DNA from: Caldicellulosiruptor diazotrophicus
GTDB taxonomy: Bacteria; Bacillota; Thermoanaerobacteria; Caldicellulosiruptorales; Caldicellulosiruptoraceae
Direction: 5' to 3'
Length of the DNA stretch: 64,000 bases
NCBI RefSeq assembly: GCF_017347585.1
Contig: NZ_AP024480.1
Span: 2,457,501 to 2,521,500 of the forward strand
Shown here: positions 45,376 through 55,276 of the stretch, piece by piece
Numbering within the stretch: position 1 is the first letter of the stretch
How the letters are laid out: every line of letters begins with the position of its first letter
The notes under the pieces: generated by a model
Database searches by the model: none
What the model saw: only the letters and a program-made list of their open reading frames with translations
Told to the model about the DNA's origin: nothing
Translations under genes and position numbers: made by a program

Positions 45376-46128
45376 TTACATCACACAAATGCATTCTTTT
45401 CTGTCACCTGAAAATTCTTTTATATAATACACCTTGTCTTGCGCACTGCTATCCAAATCTACCCAGATAGGATTGAGATTTTCGTCGTGAATATACGTCT
45501 TGACCTTTGTGGCAAACCTATCTTTGTCAAAATCGCACGGCATCCTGTCTCTCATAAGAGCAAGAGAAGAAGCAGACTCTAACTCTAAGCTTAGAGATTT
45601 TATTAAGCCTGCATCAAGCACAGTTAAAATACCAGCCCTGCTGTCTTCCCACCTGCAAGCTTCAAATTCACCCAAAAACTCAGTTTTTGCAGCAAACGGA
45701 GCACTGCCAAAGTATATCGGAAATTCTGACTTGCCACTTTCAAGCCTTGCCCTCAAGAGAGAATATATCTTCTCATCTTTGGGCATAACAAAAACTCTAA
45801 AACCTACAAATCCATTGTAGCCAGCCAAGATCTCAAGCGGCACCTGTGTGTGGGTATTTGGATTTTTTAGTTCATTTACAGTTTGAGCTTTTATATAATT
45901 TACCGTCTGTACAATCTTATATGTCCTTTCTATCTTTTGTACTGCAACTAAAAGGTTTTCTGCTGAGAGCACCCCATAATAACTATCCCTCTTAAAACCC
46001 AAGATAGCTGCAACCATACCTTCAATCACAGTCCTCGGTGGCACAAGATACGAAAGCGATGATGAGTTTGTATAAAATTTTCTAAAGTGAGCGAACTTAC
46101 CTTTGAGGTCAAACACTAAAAATTTCAT
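45376..46128 (-). CDS. cas5b: type I-B Cascade subunit Cas5
   Basis: A 250-residue RAMP protein: MKFLVFDLKGKFAHFRKFYT, SLSYLVPPRTVIEGMVAAIL (the Cas5 signature region), and a C-terminal region ending KEFSGDRKECICVM. It caps the 5' handle of the crRNA in Cascade. It follows cas7 by 20 bp. Confidence 0.95.
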   Translation of the reverse strand: MKFLVFDLKGKFAHFRKFYTNSSSLSYLVPPRTVIEGMVAAILGFKRDSYYGVLSAENLLVAVQKIERTYKIVQTVNYIKAQTVNELKNPNTHTQVPLEILAGYNGFVGFRVFVMPKDEKIYSLLRARLESGKSEFPIYFGSAPFAAKTEFLGEFEACRWEDSRAGILTVLDAGLIKSLSLELESASSLALMRDRMPCDFDKDRFATKVKTYIHDENLNPIWVDLDSSAQDKVYYIKEFSGDRKECICVM

Positions 46129-46148
46129 TTTCTTCTCACCTTGTTTTT

Positions 46149-47033
46149 CTAAACTTCTTCAAGCTCAAAAGTACCAAATGCATCTTTAAAGTCCACAACA
46201 TTGCCACCGCAAACAAGGCAAAGCTCTGGGTGTTTGAAATAGTAAATCTTTGAAATTACATTCTTGTTCTTATGCAAAAACTCAGCCAAATCTGTGATGT
46301 CAAGCTGAACATCTTCAATTTTTCGCGGTTTTTCGACAACTTCTATAAGCTTGACATAATCTCTGAGCTCTCCAAGCAAGGTCTTATCATCTACATACTC
46401 TACTCTCATGTAAAGCCTCGGATACTGACCTATCTTGCTTCTGGTTGCCTGAAGTGGAATTGCTTCTTTCATTGCTCTATCCAAAAACTTTAGGTCATCT
46501 TCTGTAAGTCTTGTCTCTTTTGCTCTTCTTGCGCTCACTATTCCAGAAAAAGCTATGAAAGAGTATTTCACTCTGTAGTCTTTTCCTATAGCACCCTGCT
46601 GTTTTTTCTCATCGCTTGCAAAATGGCTTGTGATAGATGCTTCTAAAAGTTCAACCTTGTTGAGTGAATATCCCCAGTTGAACTGTACAGGCCCGATGTA
46701 AGTTCTCGTCTCTTTCTTAATAGGTATTGTTGCACCAAAAAGCCTTATGTCAATGAACGTCTCAAGCTCGTCGATGTCTTCTCCTACGCTTTTGATTACT
46801 TCTTCTGGCTTTACGCTCTTGCCTTCAATCTTTCGAACATAAATTGGAATACCCTGGTCGTCTGCATAATCACGGATATACCTTTTTAAACGAACATCTG
46901 ACACAAGGTTTATCTCTTTTTCCCAATCCATCCTTGGTCGATTTTCCTCATCCGGGTCACCGTTTGGATTGCAAAGCTTAGCATCATAGGTAAACAAAAT
47001 CTCGCTGGTCTTATCAATAATCTTCTTTTCCAT
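46149..47033 (-). CDS. cas7b: type I-B Cascade backbone Cas7 (Csh2)
   Basis: A 294-residue protein with the Csh2 motif NPNGDPDEENRPRMD (about residue 22), SDVRLKRYIRDYADDQG, and RLFGATIPI. Several copies form the crRNA-binding backbone of Cascade. A CLVCGG motif near the C-terminus may bind metal. It follows cas8b by 21 bp. Confidence 0.95.
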   Translation of the reverse strand: MEKKIIDKTSEILFTYDAKLCNPNGDPDEENRPRMDWEKEINLVSDVRLKRYIRDYADDQGIPIYVRKIEGKSVKPEEVIKSVGEDIDELETFIDIRLFGATIPIKKETRTYIGPVQFNWGYSLNKVELLEASITSHFASDEKKQQGAIGKDYRVKYSFIAFSGIVSARRAKETRLTEDDLKFLDRAMKEAIPLQATRSKIGQYPRLYMRVEYVDDKTLLGELRDYVKLIEVVEKPRKIEDVQLDITDLAEFLHKNKNVISKIYYFKHPELCLVCGGNVVDFKDAFGTFELEEV

Positions 47034-47054
47034 CTTTACATCAGCCCTCCTATT

Positions 47055-49121
47055 TTAATTAGATGTATCCTGAGAGTTTGAAGAAGCATTTAATATAACC
47101 TTTTGAGTTTTGTATGCATAACCTGAGAGGATGTAAAAAAGAGTTTCATACTTGTCAAGCTTCCATGAATCTATGTGCTTGTCCAAAAGCCTCTTCATCT
47201 CGGCAAAAATCATCTCGGTGTATGGCAAAATCTTTTCCTGCCTCAGCTTGTTGTAAACATCATTGCACAGTCTTATAAGCTTTGGCTTGTCAATCCCATT
47301 GTAATTTATCTTGTTCAAAATTGGTTTGTGCCCAGCAGAGTCGTCTTGCCTATCTTTGGTAGCAAGATATTGTTTTGCTCCTATCTCGCCAATCAAAACT
47401 CCAAGCAAAAACAGAGCTGTCTTTGGCTCATCATAATTCATTTGTTGAATATAGCTTTTGAGATCGTCGGACAAATTCAGCTGCGCAACATCCATCCCTC
47501 TTTTCACCTCCAGACAATCCAAAATTTCTAAAAATCTTATAACAAAAACCATTCTGATAACCATTGAAGCAATGTTGTTTCTTATCAGCTTTGATATGTT
47601 ATACCCTTCTTTCTTGTAAACAACAACACCTACTGCCTTTATAAAATTTTCTATGAGAACATTTTTTGCTATTTTTCTGCCAGAAAAAATAGCATCGTAG
47701 ATGTTCAAAAGCCTTTGCGCTTCTTTACTCTCACTTATGTTTTTGAGCCTTATTGGAACGCTGTAATAGATGCTTTCAAGGGAAATCTTAAAAGAAGGGT
47801 CATTCCCAATGAGGTCAGTATATTGAGAAAAGACTTTTGATGCTGCATTGTAAATCTTGTCGAAAATTGAAGGATTGATGTCAGGTATAAACCTTATTAT
47901 CTTTGTACTTGCTTGTGCTTCTCTGTAAAAAATCAGGTTCAGTAAAAAATAGTGGTTTTGGTCGAAATATGAAAGAAAGTTGTATATATCATCTCGCAGT
48001 TTTTCCAGGCTGTTATAGTTCCATGCAGTGTTCAACGAATTCGTGATATTTTGGGAAAGTTCTTCTAAATAGTTTTTTGTTAGCTTTGCACTTGTGTAAA
48101 CAAAAGTTGGCAGAACATATACATCAAAAGAGCCAAGCTGGGTTTTAAGTTTATTTCTTAAAAATATATCTCCTGCCACAAGCTTTAAAAGACATTTTTC
48201 GCATACAGTTATGTTCTTGGCATAGTTCTTTTGGTCAAGATAAGATGCAAAAATATTTTTGTCTGTTGTAAAATATTTAAACTTTGTCTTTTTAAATCCT
48301 TCGTAAGATAAGTTATCTGTGTCCAAACATATATAACATATATTACCTTCTTTTTGCTTCTTTTTAGTTTTTTCTGTGCCTTTTTTGACCTGGCGTTTGT
48401 ATGCAATAACAGCGTCAATATACTCTTGATAGCTTGTCAAAGGTTTCCCATCAATGCAAAGTACATATAAGCCTATTTGCTGAGGTTTTAGCTCTGTTAA
48501 TTTTCTTAATCCATTTGTACATTCCTTTGTAAAAACATCTCTCAATTGCTTAAAAATCTTATCTGTTGATTTTGCATTGTTAATTAGTTCTTTGTAAATC
48601 TGTGATAGCGGCTTTTCAGTCAGTCTCTTGTTGTCATTTACCACTATATTGTCAGTATCTAAAAAATAAACGTATTTTTTCTCTATTCTCTGCTGCAAAT
48701 ACCTCTTTTCTTCATCGAAAAGTTCAGAAGACTTGCTTAGATATTCTTTGACTTTGACAAAATACATATCCAATATTTTTTTACATATGTCAGATACTAC
48801 AGGTATTTCACATTCAACAAGGTTTGGAATGGTTTCTGTTAGAAAATATGCAAAAGATGTCGTAGAAGCAAACCATTGTGACGAATTTGCCCCTTCTGCC
48901 GAACCAACATAAACATATTTTTTAGCAGTTTCACTATCAATTTCTTCAGCACAGTCTATATTAATCTTTTTCTCATTTGTAGAAAAGTTAATTTTTGCAA
49001 CATATCTCTTTTCATCCCCAGATGGAACCTCAATATCTTCTGTAAGAACAGATAAATAGGCATCATTTCCAGATGCATCACCAATTAGAACATCACCAAT
49101 CTCAACCATTTCCTCTATCAA
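47055..49121 (-). CDS. cas8b: type I-B large subunit Cas8b (Csh1)
   Basis: A 688-residue protein of the Csh1/TM1802 type, with a four-Cys zinc ribbon split over about 50 residues (NICYICLDTDN and VCEKCLLKL, about residues 265-310). Cas8b recognises the PAM and starts R-loop formation. It is the first gene of the cas operon. TTG 49121 follows GGTGAG; an ATG 12 bp downstream is an alternative. The operon promoter is the box at 49148. Confidence 0.92.
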   Translation of the reverse strand: MIEEMVEIGDVLIGDASGNDAYLSVLTEDIEVPSGDEKRYVAKINFSTNEKKINIDCAEEIDSETAKKYVYVGSAEGANSSQWFASTTSFAYFLTETIPNLVECEIPVVSDICKKILDMYFVKVKEYLSKSSELFDEEKRYLQQRIEKKYVYFLDTDNIVVNDNKRLTEKPLSQIYKELINNAKSTDKIFKQLRDVFTKECTNGLRKLTELKPQQIGLYVLCIDGKPLTSYQEYIDAVIAYKRQVKKGTEKTKKKQKEGNICYICLDTDNLSYEGFKKTKFKYFTTDKNIFASYLDQKNYAKNITVCEKCLLKLVAGDIFLRNKLKTQLGSFDVYVLPTFVYTSAKLTKNYLEELSQNITNSLNTAWNYNSLEKLRDDIYNFLSYFDQNHYFLLNLIFYREAQASTKIIRFIPDINPSIFDKIYNAASKVFSQYTDLIGNDPSFKISLESIYYSVPIRLKNISESKEAQRLLNIYDAIFSGRKIAKNVLIENFIKAVGVVVYKKEGYNISKLIRNNIASMVIRMVFVIRFLEILDCLEVKRGMDVAQLNLSDDLKSYIQQMNYDEPKTALFLLGVLIGEIGAKQYLATKDRQDDSAGHKPILNKINYNGIDKPKLIRLCNDVYNKLRQEKILPYTEMIFAEMKRLLDKHIDSWKLDKYETLFYILSGYAYKTQKVILNASSNSQDTSN

Positions 49122-49147
49122 TAGCCTCTCACCTCGCTTTTATGTTA

Positions 49148-49153
49148 ATTATA
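49148..49153 (-). promoter_or_regulatory. extended -10 promoter of the cas operon
   Basis: The minus strand reads TTGGTATAATTAAC about 27 bp before the cas8b start. The TGG-TATAAT form recurs at other genes of the window (30222, 54145, 60751). No clear -35 is visible, as is common with an extended -10. Confidence 0.65.
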
Positions 49154-49377
49154 CCAATTTTATTTTCAAGATACAACCAAATTTTGAACTTGCAATCCTC
49201 GTTACTTAGTACACTTTTTAATTTTACATATCATCATTATAATTTTTAAGGTCAAATTTTATGCGAAGTTAATTAGATATATATGTCATTTTTTTCATTT
49301 TATATTATTTTTGTTTGTGCAAAAATTGACATTTTTAATTATGTACTTTGTGATTTGCGACGTATTATGACTTTGCA

Positions 49378-49552
49378 TTTACCAATTGCTGTCGACCTGT
49401 AATCCCCCCAAAAACCCCCGGGGATCGACAGCAAAAGGTAATTTCTGGTATGTGTTGACTTTCAAGAGCTTGTGGAGTATAATAGAAATAACCTACAGCA
49501 GCTTGAAAACTTAACCATTTGTTCCTTGTAAGATTTCTCAAGCCATCTACGG
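49378..49552 (+). promoter_or_regulatory. CRISPR leader 3
   Basis: Same layout as leaders 1 and 2: TGTCGACC...GATCGACA inverted repeat (one mismatch), TTGACT at 49455, 17-bp spacer, TATAAT at 49478. The 200 bp further upstream (49160-49370) are AT-rich with no ORF and separate it from the divergently read cas operon. Confidence 0.9.
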
Positions 49553-52500
49553 GTTTGTAGCCTTCCCTTTGGGGATTGAAACCAAAACACGCAAGCAGAA
49601 AAAAGCTCCAGCAGACGGTTTGTAGCCTTCCCTTTGGGGATTGAAACCCGTATTTGCAAACCGGCCGGTAAGAAACCAAAACCGTTTGTAGCCTTCCCTT
49701 TGGGGATTGAAACCAAAGTGGGGGCTATCTGATACGTGCAAAAAGCCCGGTTTGTAGCCTTCCCTTTGGGGATTGAAACGGAAATTTTTTTCATCTCTAA
49801 CTTCTATCTTATTCAGTTTGTAGCCTTCCCTTTGGGGATTGAAACTGGGATTTAACGGAGCGGAGCTATAACTCCGCTCCGTGTTTGTAGCCTTCCCTTT
49901 GGGGATTGAAACAATATATAGCCTGCCCTGCAAAAACATCGCCACCCGGTTTGTAGCCTTCCCTTTGGGGATTGAAACTAACCGTGGCGGATAGCATCCA
50001 CCACGGTTCGAATGGTTTGTAGCCTTCCCTTTGGGGATTGAAACTTCAAACATTCATACAGCTTGTCAGCGCTGCATGGAGTTTGTAGCCTTCCCTTTGG
50101 GGATTGAAACATAGACTCTGCTTCTGGAGAAGCAGAGTTTGTCGGTTTGTAGCCTTCCCTTTGGGGATTGAAACTTCTTTATAGAACTATTATAGCATAA
50201 TTGGCAACAGTTTGTAGCCTTCCCTTTGGGGATTGAAACTTTCGGCTCTTTGTCAAGAGTTGGGGTGGGTATTCGTTTGTAGCCTTCCCTTTGGGGATTG
50301 AAACATTTCTAACTTCTATCCATTTCGTCTTATTCATTTGTTTGTAGCCTTCCCTTTGGGGATTGAAACTCTTCATAAATAGTAGGGCCTGGTAGACATC
50401 CTACGTTTGTAGCCTTCCCTTTGGGGATTGAAACTTTTATTATTTAAAATTTTGGCAACACAATCAAAAGTTTGTAGCCTTCCCTTTGGGGATTGAAACT
50501 CCTTCTATAACTTTTCTTACTTTTTCTTCTTTTTGTTTGTAGCCTTCCCTTTGGGGATTGAAACCATTGTCAATAATAATGCTTTCATCTTTGTAACATA
50601 AAACGTTTGTAGCCTTCCCTTTGGGGATTGAAACTACCTCCCTTATAAAATTTTTAGCTTCTTGGACAAATTGTTTGTAGCCTTCCCTTTGGGGATTGAA
50701 ACGAAGACAATACCATACCAAAGTAAATGAATATAAAGGTTTGTAGCCTTCCCTTTGGGGATTGAAACTGAAATTATCTGTTATTGGCTTACCACAAACA
50801 GGACAGTTTGTAGCCTTCCCTTTGGGGATTGAAACATAACTTAAAGAGAGATGTTTATAATAGAATGATTGCGTTTGTAGCCTTCCCTTTGGGGATTGAA
50901 ACACTGGTGGAGTTGATATTGTAGGAGCTCTTACAAGGTTTGTAGCCTTCCCTTTGGGGATTGAAACTGTAAATGGGAATAAAATAGGAGAATATGCTGG
51001 GAGTTTGTAGCCTTCCCTTTGGGGATTGAAACATTGCATTGTGTCGTAATATCTAAAGTAGCGTTTGGTTTGTAGCCTTCCCTTTGGGGATTGAAACGCT
51101 GTTACAACATGTTTTAAATGCTCATAAATGTTTGTTTGTAGCCTTCCCTTTGGGGATTGAAACGCATATTTTCTGTTCTTCATATTAGGTGCAAGTTGTT
51201 TGTAGCCTTCCCTTTGGGGATTGAAACAAAAAAATAAAAATACATCCCCCTTATTATGCACTATCGTTTGTAGCCTTCCCTTTGGGGATTGAAACTCGGT
51301 AAAACCATTCAGTTGGTCTGCCTTTTTGTTGCGTTTGTAGCCTTCCCTTTGGGGATTGAAACTTTTTTTGGCTTTTCTTATTTCTCTAAGCTTGTTCAGT
51401 TTGTAGCCTTCCCTTTGGGGATTGAAACAAGGTCTAACGAATCCATACCTATCAAACTCTTTCGGTTTGTAGCCTTCCCTTTGGGGATTGAAACTTCAAA
51501 CATTCATACAGCTTGTCAGCGCTGCATGGAGTTTGTAGCCTTCCCTTTGGGGATTGAAACAAGAATCACTTCGAAGTCTACAACAGCTACTGAGCGTTTG
51601 TAGCCTACCCTTTGGGGATTGAAACAACCCCAAAGGGTAGGCTACGCAGGGGCTAAAAGGTTTGTAGCCTTCCCTTTGGGGATTGAAACACAATTTGGAT
51701 ACTAACAATTCGGTCGCTGATGTTGGTTTGTAGCCTTCCCTTTGGGGATTGAAACGTTAATGAAATTAAGGAGAGGCTTATATATGAATTAGTTTGTAGC
51801 CTTCCCTTTGGGGATTGAAACTTTTTTTAATTAAATTTCTCTCTAACATTTTTTACCGTTTGTAGCCTTCCCTTTGGGGATTGAAACTGCTAATCGATAT
51901 AATGTTGATTTTGAAGAATTATTGGTTTGTAGCCTTCCCTTTGGGGATTGAAACTCAAATACATGAATTTTGCCTTTTTTAACTTGTTCAGTTTGTAGCC
52001 TTCCCTTTGGGGATTGAAACTAAATTTGCAAGCACAATTCTGTAAATGCATAAATAGTTTGTAGCCTTCCCTTTGGGGATTGAAACTAGTCCTTCTCACA
52101 ACATTGAGAAGGACTGCTTTCGGTTTGTAGCCTTCCCTTTGGGGATTGAAACAGATTAGCCAGGGCAATAAAAACACAATTGTTGATAGTTTGTAGCCTT
52201 CCCTTTGGGGATTGAAACTCAAAGATGGTCAAGTTATTGAAACTTGGGAATTAGTTTGTAGCCTTCCCTTTGGGGATTGAAACCTGTGCGCTGCGATCCA
52301 GGTAGGCACCTGAACCGACGGTTTGTAGCCTTCCCTTTGGGGATTGAAACAATATTTTATGCCGTCTTTTCAATTTTGGCGATACGTTTGTAGCCTTCCC
52401 TTTGGGGATTGAAACCCAAACCTCGATCCACAACTGTGGTTCGAGAAAATAAGTTTGTAGCCTTCCCTTTGGGGATTGAAACAAACTAACAATCCATCCA

Positions 52501-54119
52501 CTATAAAATCAACCATAGTTTGTAGCCTTCCCTTTGGGGATTGAAACATATTGTTCCAGTCTTCTTTGAACATCATAACACTCCGTTTGTAGCCTTCCCT
52601 TTGGGGATTGAAACATAAATTCAAAATAAAATGTATTGTTTCTTATAAGTTTGTAGCCTTCCCTTTGGGGATTGAAACATTTTTTTAAAAAAATACTTGA
52701 CAAAATAAAAAAGTTTGTAGCCTTCCCTTTGGGGATTGAAACCTATATAGCAAAGACAAGCCGTACAGACCAATTGCCAGTTTGTAGCCTTCCCTTTGGG
52801 GATTGAAACACAATCCTCTCATTGCATTTCCACTGTAAGTAAAGAGTTTGTAGCCTTCCCTTTGGGGATTGAAACCCAAGCACGGTTAACGCTGCAAACT
52901 TCATAGTCATAGTTTGTAGCCTTCCCTTTGGGGATTGAAACGGCCACAAGAAATACATCTGCATATTGGAACGTTAGGTTTGTAGCCTTCCCTTTGGGGA
53001 TTGAAACCAATAACAACAGCTAATGAATTTGAAGGAACATCAGGTTTGTAGCCTTCCCTTTGGGGATTGAAACTCAAACACCTAAGATTAATTGGGCAGC
53101 GGGCAATGTTTGTAGCCTTCCCTTTGGGGATTGAAACTCAAACACCTAAGATTAATTGGGCAGCGGGCAATGTTTGTAGCCTTCCCTTTGGGGATTGAAA
53201 CGGAACTTATAGATGGTTGCACAATGACAAAGATTTGTTTGTAGCCTTCCCTTTGGGGATTGAAACACTTCTATCCACTTCATCTTTTAAACCTCCTTTT
53301 TGTTTGTAGCCTTCCCTTTGGGGATTGAAACTGTTTTATATTGCTACAAGAAAAACAAACATAATTAGTTTGTAGCCTTCCCTTTGGGGATTGAAACGAA
53401 GCAAAATTTTTATTGCTTTTTCTATCATTTCGGTTTGTAGCCTTCCCTTTGGGGATTGAAACTATTTTTCCATGAATCTACAATTTAGTATCAATTGGGT
53501 TTGTAGCCTTCCCTTTGGGGATTGAAACTAATCCTTAACATCTATAAGCCTACCAGTAACAATACGTTTGTAGCCTTCCCTTTGGGGATTGAAACTATGA
53601 AAAGGGAGGTTTTGTTGTTTAAACTGTAAGTTTGTAGCCTTCCCTTTGGGGATTGAAACCAAGAGAGGCTTTGGTTACAGGTACTAATGTTCAGTTTGTA
53701 GCCTTCCCTTTGGGGATTGAAACTGAAATCAAACAGGCTGCTTTAGAGGTTGATAAAGGTTTGTAGCCTTCCCTTTGGGGATTGAAACTTAAAACAACAA
53801 TATAACCAGAACAATAAAAAATTGGTTTGTAGCCTTCCCTTTGGGGATTGAAACTTTCTTCAAGCTTAGGCTTTGCGTATTCGGCAGCCTGTTTGTAGCC
53901 TTCCCTTTGGGGATTGAAATCCGGTACTATCAATTAGAATAATAGCACCGGTAGCGTTTGTAGCCTTCCCTTTGGGGATTGAAAATTTGCTCATCACCCA
54001 TATTTGCATTTGCTTTGATAGTTTGTAGCCTCCCCTTTGGGAATTGAAACTTGATATCAACAAGTGCTTGAATTCTGTTGAAACCATTGGTTTGTAGCCT
54101 GCCCTTTGAAGATTAAAAA
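49553..54119 (+). CRISPR. CRISPR array 3 (about 70 repeats)
   Basis: The repeat has T at base 12 (CCTTCCC). I count repeats from 49553 to 53891 at 64-67 bp steps, then three decaying ones at 53956, 54021 and 54090; the last two carry the C and G variants of arrays 2 and 1. One internal repeat (51596) has A. Spacers at 50045 and 51495 are identical, as are those at 53074 and 53138; the one at 51955 recurs in array 2. The spacer at 51626 contains an inverted copy of the repeat. Confidence 0.98.
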
Positions 54120-54146
54120 AATGAAACTGTGAGACCGCTTTTGTGG

Positions 54147-54152
54147 TATAAT
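54147..54152 (+). promoter_or_regulatory. extended -10 promoter of the Rpn gene after array 3
   Basis: TTGTGGTATAATTAAATTGG lies 28 bp beyond the last degenerate repeat and about 95 bp before the TTG start. The untranslated leader is long but shows no obvious structure. Confidence 0.6.
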
Positions 54153-54245
54153 TAAATTGGACAAAAAATAAAACAAACTCAACATCTTTGGCTACAGAGT
54201 GTAGAATTTTATTCTGAAAAATTCATAAGTCGGAGTGAAAGTGCC

Positions 54246-55211
54246 TTGAGCTCTGAAATTCCACCAATGGAGCATGATACCACTTTTAAGTTCTTGCTCA
54301 AAGACAAAAAAGAGCTACTTGTGCTTATAAAAGAGATTCTCAGATACAGCTGGGCAGATGAAATAGATGAGGAGTCTATAGAATTTGATGACAGCGAATT
54401 TGTAACACAGCACCTATCCCAGCTCAGAGCCGATATTGTTGCAAAAGCAAAGCTAAAAGGAAGAGAAGTATATTTTTATATCCTGATAGAGAACCAGTCG
54501 ACAGTGAAAAGGGATATGGCACAGAAGATACTAAAGTACATGGTAAGCCTGTGGTGGAATGAACTTAGCAAAGGGGCAGAGAATCTTCCGCCTGTCATAT
54601 CCATAGTTGTGTACAACGGAACAAAGGAAAGATGGAATCTTTCTACTGATTTAATGGAAGCATTTGAGACTTTCAAGGATGATGTATTCAGTTACAGAGT
54701 AGTAGATGTGTCTGAAGTAGATGTCAAAAAGATTCTTCAAGAGGAGAAGGACTTGCTAACGCCGATAATATTTTATTTAGAGCAGGTAAGAGAAGAAAGG
54801 GATGAGCTTATAAGAAGGCTTTTAGAGGTTGAGAAGAATTTAGAGAAACTGAGCAATGAGAACATAGACAGATTTTTAAGGTGGGCATATTACATAATAC
54901 GACCGAGGTTGCTGGAAGAGCAAAAAGAGGAGTATGAACGGTTAGTAGAAAGGGTTAAACAAGGGGGTGGTAAGAATATGGGTGAATTTGTATCAAATGT
55001 AGCAAGACTTCTTGATGAAGCAAGAGCAAAAGATTTCAGCCTTGGTCTGCAACAAGGTTTGCAGCAGGGCTTGCAACAAGGTATTCGTGAAAGTCAAATT
55101 AGAATAGCTAAGAAGATGATACAAAAGGGTATGAGAGATGAAGAGATAGCAGAGCTGACCGAACTTGATATTGAGGAGATAAAGAGATTGAGGAAAGAGC
55201 TTTTGAATTGA
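54246..55211 (+). CDS. Rpn-family recombination-promoting nuclease (copy A)
   Basis: A 321-residue protein. The N-terminus (MEHDTTFKFLLKDKKELLVL) and the catalytic pattern (QLRADIVAKAKLKG ... VYFYILIENQST, with Asp and Glu-X-Gln) identify an Rpn/PD-(D/E)XK nuclease. The C-terminus has a GLQQ tandem repeat (three units) and the helix IAELTELDIEEIKRL. TTG 54246 has GGAGTG upstream. It lies directly after CRISPR array 3; its 3' end and 400 bp of downstream sequence are duplicated at 59990-60600. Confidence 0.88.
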   Translation: MSSEIPPMEHDTTFKFLLKDKKELLVLIKEILRYSWADEIDEESIEFDDSEFVTQHLSQLRADIVAKAKLKGREVYFYILIENQSTVKRDMAQKILKYMVSLWWNELSKGAENLPPVISIVVYNGTKERWNLSTDLMEAFETFKDDVFSYRVVDVSEVDVKKILQEEKDLLTPIIFYLEQVREERDELIRRLLEVEKNLEKLSNENIDRFLRWAYYIIRPRLLEEQKEEYERLVERVKQGGGKNMGEFVSNVARLLDEARAKDFSLGLQQGLQQGLQQGIRESQIRIAKKMIQKGMRDEEIAELTELDIEEIKRLRKELLN

Positions 55212-55227
55212 CAGCAAGAGAATTGCA

Positions 55228-55276
55228 CCACAAGTGGCTTTAGAGTTAAAAAGCTGCTTGTGGTTTTTGTTTTTTT
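55228..55276 (+). terminator. intrinsic terminator of Rpn copy A
   Basis: CCACAAG pairs with CTTGTGG, with an inner GCTTT/AAAGC stem, followed by TTTTTGTTTTTTT. Duplicated at 60221-60269. Confidence 0.8.

Noticed and set aside
50464-51261. Long minus-strand ORFs inside the CRISPR arrays (for example a 265-codon frame with repeated FNPQREGYK)
   Set aside because: They are translations of the repeats; the 30-bp repeat with spacers that happen to lack stops gives periodic peptides. No ribosome site and no homology are expected.
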